Source: Acidimicrobiia bacterium (GTDB lineage: Bacteria; Actinomycetota; Acidimicrobiia; Acidimicrobiales; Hopanoidiivorantaceae). Taken from it: a stretch of 9,964 bases of DNA. Made by a program: the position numbers and the translations under genes. A model generated the notes under the pieces. It had not been told where the DNA came from. It did no database searches and was given only the letters and a program-made list of their open reading frames with translations. The stretch lies in the NCBI GenBank assembly GCA_020027305.1, contig JAHRAM010000129.1, positions 1 through 9,964 of the forward strand, given 5' to 3'. Below are positions 5,850-9,964 of the stretch, one piece after another (position 1 is the stretch's first letter; each line of letters starts with the position of its first letter).

Positions 5850-7214
5850 ATGAAATTCTTGAAATGGAGATACTTTAAAAGAGCTACCTTTGCTTTTTGT
5901 GTTGCTATTTCATTTGGGTTGTTAGCTGCTAGCTGCAATCACATCCAGCCAACACCATCTCAAGCTACTGCTGGTTCACCAACTACAGAAGACCATTGGC
6001 ACGTAGCGATTGGATTTTATATTTGTGGAAAGGTTCTTCCATACCCCGACCTCAACCAAACTCATCCACCATTTTTCCAAGATGGCATACAATTTCCATT
6101 TAGCTATAAAGACGGTGTTATCCATGTTTCACCTACGCCCGATACCCAAGTTGAAGGCGAAACGAATCTATCATTCACGCTTGGCGATTTAGCTTCACGG
6201 GTAGGATTTCAAATCACAGATGACACCCTAACCGTGCTTGCCAATGAAAATCAAAGGTTCTCTTCTGCCAACCCAACTGTTTATAATGAAGCAACTGGTT
6301 GCACACAAAATCAAACTGCCTCTCTATCGGTTATCCGCTGGCAACTTGATGGTGCCAACCCAGAACAGCTCGGCACCCCAGAGGTTGCAACTCAAAACCT
6401 GTCTGCCATTCGGCTAGAAAAAAACTTTGACGCATTCACAATTGCTTTTTTGCCAGAAGGAAGCGCCCTGCCACCCATACCTTTTTCTGCACTCGAACTT
6501 TTGAAGTTGCCCAGTGCAGAAGGAAGGCTGCCCAGTGCTAGAGAAATGGGATTGATTCCAGCTCGCCCTGCGCCGCTTTCTAATGGAGATACAATAGCTC
6601 AAGCCACGCTTCCTTGCCCAACAGAAACTGAATCCCGCAGGGTGACAAAATTTGAAGTTGCTTTTATTCAAAGGTGTTTTGACACAGACAAGACCTATCG
6701 CGCCATTTTCAAAACCACCCTCGGCGAAATTGAGGTTGAACTAGACAACCGTACGCCATTTGCCACAAGTGCATTTATCACATTGGCTCTCTATAACTAT
6801 TATGACGGGTCTGCCTTTTTTAGAACAGACCCAAAACAGGGAATCATTCAGGGCGGGGCTGTTCACAGCAATCGTGTAGATGATGAAGGGCCAGGATTTA
6901 CTATCGCAGATGACAACCTAGATTTCACTTATGAACCAGGTCAGCTGATTATGGCACGGAACAAAAACCCCCACTCTGGCAACGGGCAGTTTATCTTCAC
7001 TGCCTCTGAAAATGCAAAGCTGCTGGCTGGCAGCGAGAGCTCTCGCAATTTAGTTGTGTTTGGAAAGGTTGTTCGCGGGCTGTCGGTGCTTGAAAAGGTT
7101 TTGAGCCTGCACGCCGAAGAACCAGAGGCAACTGAAGATAGTCAGTTCTTTTTGGGTGGCCCGATTGTGCCAGTTATCTTGACAGAAGTTACTATTCAAG
7201 AAACTGATAGCTAA
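5850..7214 (+). CDS. Lipoprotein with N-terminal DHWH domain fused to a cyclophilin
   Basis: This is a 454-residue envelope protein. The signal peptide ends in a lipobox-like A-A-S-C (Cys29), so it is probably lipid-anchored. Residues ~47-166 match, from memory, an uncharacterised Acidimicrobiia extracytoplasmic domain marked by DHWHVAIGFYICG (48-60) and DGVIHVSP (88-95). The G-I-H-T-H-G-D-G histidines I associate with this domain are replaced here by GIQFPFSYKDG. A Pro/Ala-rich connector (~200-250) includes a duplicated L-P-S-A unit. The cyclophilin domain (~284-452) has FFRTDP (Arg325), IIQGG (332-336) and SGNGQFIF (376-383). It is preceded by Cys256 and Cys276, as in the 2320-3231 protein. 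Shared oddities such as R-T-D-P and S/GLH(A/V)-acid-acid-P show the two cyclophilins are paralogues. ATG at 5850; no ribosome binding site; its last 4 bp overlap the convergent receiver gene. The isomerase is confident, but the role of the N-terminal domain is unknown. Confidence 0.85.
   Translation: MKFLKWRYFKRATFAFCVAISFGLLAASCNHIQPTPSQATAGSPTTEDHWHVAIGFYICGKVLPYPDLNQTHPPFFQDGIQFPFSYKDGVIHVSPTPDTQVEGETNLSFTLGDLASRVGFQITDDTLTVLANENQRFSSANPTVYNEATGCTQNQTASLSVIRWQLDGANPEQLGTPEVATQNLSAIRLEKNFDAFTIAFLPEGSALPPIPFSALELLKLPSAEGRLPSAREMGLIPARPAPLSNGDTIAQATLPCPTETESRRVTKFEVAFIQRCFDTDKTYRAIFKTTLGEIEVELDNRTPFATSAFITLALYNYYDGSAFFRTDPKQGIIQGGAVHSNRVDDEGPGFTIADDNLDFTYEPGQLIMARNKNPHSGNGQFIFTASENAKLLAGSESSRNLVVFGKVVRGLSVLEKVLSLHAEEPEATEDSQFFLGGPIVPVILTEVTIQETDS
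6507..6542. repeat. Partial 21-bp tandem duplication in the linker of the DHWH cyclophilin
   Basis: TTGCCCAGTGCAGAAGGAAGG at 6507-6527 is followed at 6528 by CTGCCCAGTGCTAGA, encoding LPSAEGR then LPSAR (residues 220-231). It lies in the connector between the two domains, where length change should be tolerated. Confidence 0.7.
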
Positions 7215-7600
7215 GAAGTCAGCGACTCTTGAAATAGCAACCCGTCTGCCATTTGTTTGAGGCGAAGGGCATTTAGCGGTTTTACCATATAGTCATCTGC
7301 CCCTGCCTTTTTCGCCAAAAATTCATCTGCTTGTCTATCTAGCAACAAGATTGTCGGCGTCTTTTTAATCCTTCCAGCCGATGTCTCAAGATACATCTCA
7401 TAGCAAATGGCTACCCCACCCATGCTTTCAATTTGTAAATCACACACTACCAAATCAACTTCTTCATCAGCTAAAAAAGCCATCACATCTTGGCCGGTTT
7501 TTGCCCAAAATAGATTAGTGCTGGCATCCAGCAAAGCAGACTTCACCTGCTCAAACAAGGCAGGAGAATCTGTTGCGACTAGTAGCCGTTTTGACCCCAT
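7211..7600 (-). CDS. Stand-alone response-regulator receiver domain protein
   Basis: This 129-residue cytoplasmic protein is made only of a CheY-like receiver fold, with no DNA-binding or enzymatic output domain. The phosphoacceptor is probably Asp54 in LVVCDLQIESMGG, and the invariant lysine is Lys107 in GADDYMVKPLN. The acidic cluster is reduced to Asp11 in VATDS, and the usual Thr/Ser after beta4 is Leu87 in ILLLDRQ. Phosphorylation geometry may therefore be altered. No histidine kinase is nearby. ATG at 7600; no Shine-Dalgarno sequence. It diverges from the STAS gene across 33 bp that contain a long palindrome, and its 3' end overlaps the convergent DHWH cyclophilin by 4 bp. It could act as a phospho-switch partner for a sigma-control module or an enzyme encoded elsewhere. 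Confidence 0.85.
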   Translation of the reverse strand: MGSKRLLVATDSPALFEQVKSALLDASTNLFWAKTGQDVMAFLADEEVDLVVCDLQIESMGGVAICYEMYLETSAGRIKKTPTILLLDRQADEFLAKKAGADDYMVKPLNALRLKQMADGLLFQESLTS

Positions 7601-7602
7601 AT

Positions 7603-7628
7603 AAAGAGATTAGCCTGCTAACATCTTT
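7603..7628. promoter_or_regulatory. Long imperfect palindrome in the divergent receiver/STAS promoter
   Basis: AAAGA (7603-7607), TTAGC (7610-7614), GCTAA (7617-7621) and TCTTT (7624-7628) form a dyad. All five inner and all five outer pairs match, with 2-bp unpaired steps and a 2-bp centre (CT). The element occupies nearly all of the 33-bp spacer between two divergent start codons and is centred within it. This arrangement is typical of a dimeric repressor or activator operator controlling both genes; the protein that binds is unknown. Both mRNAs would have to be leaderless or start inside the opposite gene. Confidence 0.6.
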
Positions 7629-7633
7629 AATTA

Positions 7634-7978
7634 GTGCTGGAAATAACTACTGAAAAGCAAGCTGGCGGAACTATCTGTAAGCCTGAAGGCGATTTAGATG
7701 CCTACACGGTTGGAAAGTTCCGAACTGCCCTAAGCGAGCTAGAGGGCGTCGACCGAGTAGTCGTCGACCTAACGGAAGTTCCGTTTATGGATTCCGCTGG
7801 GCTAGGGGCGCTAATCGGCTATATGCGCCGTGCTAGAGAAAATGAACATAAGGTAATGGTGGTTTCTAATCGCCCTGCTATTACCCGTTTGCTTCATACC
7901 ACTGGGTTTGACCGCATCGTTCCAATTTCAGAAACGTTAGAAGACGCAATCGCTGCTTTAGATAATGCCTCTGAGTAA
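7634..7978 (+). CDS. STAS-domain anti-sigma factor antagonist
   Basis: This 114-residue protein is a single STAS domain like SpoIIAA/RsbV. It has the opening beta strand and GDLDAYTVGKFR (19-30), VVVDLTEVPFMDSAGLGAL (42-60) with the phosphorylatable Ser54, then NRPAITRLLHTTGFDRIVPI (79-98). In the known system the unphosphorylated protein binds an anti-sigma kinase and frees a sigma factor, and Ser phosphorylation switches it off. No anti-sigma kinase, phosphatase or sigma gene is present here, so its partner is encoded elsewhere. GTG start at 7634 is chosen because the domain begins at once. It has no ribosome binding site and shares a 33-bp divergent spacer with the receiver gene, which suggests joint regulation and possibly one signalling pathway. 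Confidence 0.93.
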   Translation: MLEITTEKQAGGTICKPEGDLDAYTVGKFRTALSELEGVDRVVVDLTEVPFMDSAGLGALIGYMRRARENEHKVMVVSNRPAITRLLHTTGFDRIVPISETLEDAIAALDNASE

Positions 7979-8210
7979 GACTTCCTAACGCAAGACACTG
8001 GATGAGTGTGTAATGGAATGTATGAAAATATGTTGTATGAAAATTTCAAATAAGGCTACAAAAAATAGAGTTGTTTAATGTTGCGAACTGTGCTGAAATG
8101 AGAATGCTAAGCAAAGATGCTGGATGAAATCATTAAACAAGATTGCCAATTAAAATTGTTGCCAAATTAAGCAACAAGATTGAAAGACAAAATTGAAATA
8201 GGGGGCAGAC
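7979..8210. other. AT-rich spacer with several short imperfect duplications
   Basis: No gene is supported. TGTATGAAAAT occurs at 8019-8029 and 8034-8044 (15 bp apart). ACAAGATTG occurs near 8137 and 8174, TTGCCAA-TTAA near 8143 and 8159, and CAAGATTGAAA/CAAAATTGAAA near 8175 and 8189. A purine run AGGGGG at 8200-8205 resembles a Shine-Dalgarno sequence for the following gene. No hairpin terminator for the STAS gene is obvious. Confidence 0.5.
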
Positions 8211-8276
8211 ATCAAGGCTTCATATAAAATCCCGCGTAAAGTTCCGCACAAGCGACTACTGCTTGCTGGCTTCTTT

Positions 8277-9422
8277 TTGTTTTCACTTGTATTTGTGTTG
8301 TCGATTTCATTTGCCTCTCCTGTGAGCGGGCAAAACGAGCAAGACAAAAAACCAGTTGCCATTGTCGCAAAAGTTGATGGGCTAATAGATGAAATTGTCG
8401 CTAACTTTATTGAGGAATCAATCCACAACGCTGAAAAAGAAGAGGCGCTTGTGTTGGTGCTTCAAGTCAATAGCCAAAATGTCATTTTGTCAGAGGGGCG
8501 CTTTCAACAACTGCTTGACACTATAAATAACTCTGATGTTCCAGTTGCTTCATGGGTTGGGCCAAGCGGTGCTAGGGCTACTGGGAAAGTTGCTGATTTG
8601 GTTCTTCATACTCTTCCTATTGGCATTTCCCCTGGGGCAGGAATTGGAAAAACAAAAATAGATGCCCGTGAGAGAAACTGCTGGATGCGAATAAGTTGTG
8701 ACGACATAGCTGATGGGCTAAACGAGCTTCAGACAAAAATTGTGAATTATAATGAGGTGATTGAACGGGATGAACAGCGTAACCTTAACCTCGCTGGAAC
8801 CAACTCCTTTGAAGCCAGTGATTTATTTCTGGCAAGCCCTACGTTGGGCGATATGTTGATACAGCTTCCTAACTTTGAAACAAAAGAGGTGAAAGCTGAC
8901 GAAGACTGCACTGGTGAAGAGTGTTTGATTCGCCTTGAACCAGTTAGCCAAGTTCGCTTCACACGGCTTTCTTATCTCGACCAAGCCCTTCACACGGTTG
9001 CCAGCCCCCCTGTGGCATATCTTTTGTTTAGTTTTGGGTTGGCACTCATCGTGTTGGAGTATTTCACAGCAGGCATTGGGATTTCTGGTGTCATCGGCGC
9101 AATCTCGTTTATTCTTGGCACTTATGGATTAGTAGCTTTGCCTACAAATCTTTGGGCAGTCATTCTTTTGCTTGTCGGAATATTTGGATATGTCATTGAT
9201 ATTCAAACAGGGGTGCTTCGCTTCTGGACTCTCATCGGCACTGCCTCATTCACAGTTGGCTCAATCTTTTTGTTTGACCTTGGCCTGTCGTGGCTCATCC
9301 TTTTAATCGGCATAGCTTCAATGTTTGGGGGAATGGGATTTGCGCTTCCCATCCTCGTGCGTTCCCGATTCACCGCCCCTTCACTCAATAATGAGAGGGT
9401 GGCAATGTCTGGGGCTGATTAA
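8277..9422 (+). CDS. NfeD-like membrane protein with degenerate ClpP-class domain
   Basis: It resembles NfeD1/SPFH-associated membrane serine proteases: an exported ClpP-like domain (approximately 27-160, numbered from TTG 8277) with DVPVASWVGPSGARATG, then a membrane block of about four helices (247-285, 292-310, 316-335, 338-361). The catalytic Ser normally follows GARA as A-S-A-G; here GARA is followed by T-G-K-V, so a serine there is missing. The soluble OB-fold that normally ends the family is absent: the ORF stops at residue 381 just after the last helix. TTG 8277 is the first canonical start, but the frame is open from 8202 and encodes a basic n-region (KASYKIPRKVPHKR) joined to the hydrophobic core. 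The true start is therefore probably upstream, possibly ATC at 8211 with AGGGGG five bases before it. Function may be scaffolding rather than proteolysis. No SPFH/stomatin partner gene is in the window. Confidence 0.8.
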   Translation: MFSLVFVLSISFASPVSGQNEQDKKPVAIVAKVDGLIDEIVANFIEESIHNAEKEEALVLVLQVNSQNVILSEGRFQQLLDTINNSDVPVASWVGPSGARATGKVADLVLHTLPIGISPGAGIGKTKIDARERNCWMRISCDDIADGLNELQTKIVNYNEVIERDEQRNLNLAGTNSFEASDLFLASPTLGDMLIQLPNFETKEVKADEDCTGEECLIRLEPVSQVRFTRLSYLDQALHTVASPPVAYLLFSFGLALIVLEYFTAGIGISGVIGAISFILGTYGLVALPTNLWAVILLLVGIFGYVIDIQTGVLRFWTLIGTASFTVGSIFLFDLGLSWLILLIGIASMFGGMGFALPILVRSRFTAPSLNNERVAMSGAD

Positions 9423-9439
9423 TGGGTCTGAGGGCTAGG

Positions 9440-9465
9440 CCGAAATAAATTCAAAAGACCGAAAT
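9440..9465. repeat. 19-bp spaced duplication after the NfeD gene
   Basis: CCGAAAT at 9440-9446 recurs at 9459-9465, with similar flanks (AAATTCAAAAG versus GAAAATGGGAG). It is a decayed tandem duplication of about 19 bp in the short spacer between the NfeD gene and the tRNA. Confidence 0.4.
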
Positions 9466-9487
9466 GAAAATGGGAGGCTAAGAATTG

Positions 9488-9519
9488 GCCGACAAAAGAC
9501 AGTGTGGATTGTTGTCGGC
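9488..9519. terminator. GC-rich hairpin between the NfeD gene and tRNA-fMet
   Basis: GCCGACAA (9488-9495) and TTGTCGGC (9512-9519) are perfect inverted repeats with a 16-base loop. The hairpin lies 65 bp past the NfeD stop and 9 bp past the tRNA 3' end on the other strand, so it could stop both convergent transcripts. Neither strand has a U-tract afterwards, so it would be a non-canonical terminator or a processing signal. Confidence 0.45.
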
Positions 9520-9528
9520 GGGCATTTG

Positions 9529-9602
<74 letters not shown>

Positions 9603-9607
9603 ATATA

Positions 9608-9636
9608 ATTGTATAGGCAAAATCTATTTATCACAA
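9608..9636 (-). promoter_or_regulatory. Sigma70-type promoter of tRNA-fMet
   Basis: On the minus strand, TTGTGA (9636-9631) and TACAAT (9613-9608) are separated by exactly 17 bp. Only five bases separate the -10 from the first tRNA base, so transcription should start at or within a base or two of the mature 5' end. The precursor would then have almost no leader. Confidence 0.6.
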
Positions 9637-9650
9637 AAATATCTATAGGG

Positions 9651-9794
9651 GTTCAAATGTGGGGCGAGGGTTTTCAAGTATAGGGCGAACGATTTTTAGG
9701 TACAGGGAAGATGTTTTTGAATATAGAGAGGAAGGGTCAAATATAGAGAAGGGATTTTTGAATGTAGGGATGAGGATTTAAATGTGAGGGCGCC
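9651..9794. repeat. Seven degenerate ~21-bp repeats upstream of tRNA-fMet
   Basis: Seven consecutive units, at 9651-9670, 9671-9692, 9693-9713, 9714-9736, 9737-9754, 9755-9776 and 9777-9794, follow the consensus TTTT(C/G)AAtaTAGGGaGAgGA. A partial eighth (ATCTATAGGGG) ends at 9651. Units are 18-23 bp and no two are identical. T-tracts begin at 9671, 9693, 9714, 9755 and 9777, spaced 22, 21, 41 and 22 bp, close to multiples of two helical turns. The plus strand is strongly purine-rich (G/A) within units. The array lies immediately upstream of the tRNA promoter. Confidence 0.75.
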
Positions 9795-9839
9795 TTCAAA
9801 AAATTAAAGACATCCCTTGAAAAGAATTTTGCAAAGAAC

Positions 9840-9875
9840 AAAACGGATGCATTTGTAGATAAATGCACCCGTTTT
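9840..9875. terminator. Strong bidirectional intrinsic-terminator hairpin
   Basis: AAAACGG (9840-9846) pairs with CCGTTTT (9869-9875), and TGCATTT (9848-9854) pairs with AAATGCA (9861-9867). The arms are separated by a single A/C mismatch and a 6-base loop (GTAGAT). The 14 paired bases end in T4 on either strand. The orientation of the gene it serves cannot be told; it may terminate a transcript entering from beyond the right edge. It also sits just upstream of the ribosome binding site of the small ORF at 9890. Confidence 0.65.
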
Positions 9876-9889
9876 GAAAGGAAAAATAT

Positions 9890-9964
9890 ATGAAATGTAA
9901 ATCAAAATTTACACCCAAATTTTCAAATTGCAAGGCACTAAACGAATTTTCTTTTTTTATTTAA
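9890..9964 (+). CDS. Possible 24-residue peptide ORF at the window edge
   Basis: An ATG at 9890, with AAAGGA seven bases upstream, opens a 24-codon frame ending in TAA on the last bases of the window. The peptide starts MKCKSKFTPKF and is basic with two cysteines. In its favour is one of the better Shine-Dalgarno sequences in the window. Against it are the AT-rich composition, the tiny size and the T-rich 3' end. It could be a leader peptide for something beyond the window, or chance. I do not recognise it. Confidence 0.2.
   Translation: MKCKSKFTPKFSNCKALNEFSFFI

Noticed and set aside
9651..9794. CRISPR-like array
   Set aside because: Units are contiguous and degenerate with no constant repeat alternating with unique spacers, and no cas genes are present.

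Overview
The window reads as chromosomal DNA of a low- to mid-GC (roughly 40-45% by eye) actinobacterium, most like the marine Acidimicrobiia. The clues are the lysC-asd pair with actinobacterial-type sequences, two secreted cyclophilins of the actinobacterial 'C-x(19-20)-C then PPIase' layout, a lipoprotein carrying the 'DHWH' domain I associate with Acidimicrobiia, and a STAS protein with the typical LDAYT...DSAGLGAL sequence. The taxonomic call comes from remembered family resemblance, not from a search. No phage, transposon, CRISPR or other mobile element is visible. Most genes lack a Shine-Dalgarno sequence, which would fit frequent leaderless mRNAs.

Layout. 1-343 is intergenic with three short tandem-repeat patches. 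344-2316 (+) is a small lipoprotein with a cupredoxin-like C-terminus followed by a polytopic membrane protein of the family often labelled 'fenitrothion hydrolase'; they look like a functional pair. 2320-3231 (-) is a membrane-anchored extracytoplasmic cyclophilin, convergent with that pair. 3232-3455 is a divergent AT-rich control region. 3456-5783 (+) is the lysC-asd operon, the first two steps of the aspartate-family pathway (Lys, Thr, Met, diaminopimelate). 5850-7214 (+) is a second, longer cyclophilin, a lipoprotein with an N-terminal DHWH domain. 7211-7600 (-) is a lone receiver-domain protein, and 7634-7978 (+) is a STAS anti-anti-sigma-type protein. The last two diverge from a 33-bp spacer filled by a long imperfect palindrome. 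8211/8277-9422 (+) is an NfeD/ClpP-class membrane protein that lacks an obvious catalytic serine and the C-terminal OB-fold. 9529-9602 (-) is the initiator tRNA, with a good sigma70-type promoter and, upstream of it, a degenerate ~21-bp repeat array. A strong hairpin and a 24-codon ORF close the window.

Common threads. Envelope biology dominates: four exported or membrane proteins, two of them paralogous foldases. The signalling pair (receiver plus STAS) probably shares an operator. Short tandem duplications (8 to ~30 bp) recur in nearly every spacer and, in frame, inside lysC, asd and the second cyclophilin. This points to an active slippage or segmental-duplication process in this genome.

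The observations most worth following are the helically phased repeat array upstream of the initiator tRNA, the palindrome between the two signalling genes, the DHWH-cyclophilin fusion, and the apparent non-canonical start plus degenerate domains of the NfeD protein. None of them amounts to a clear new multi-gene system.
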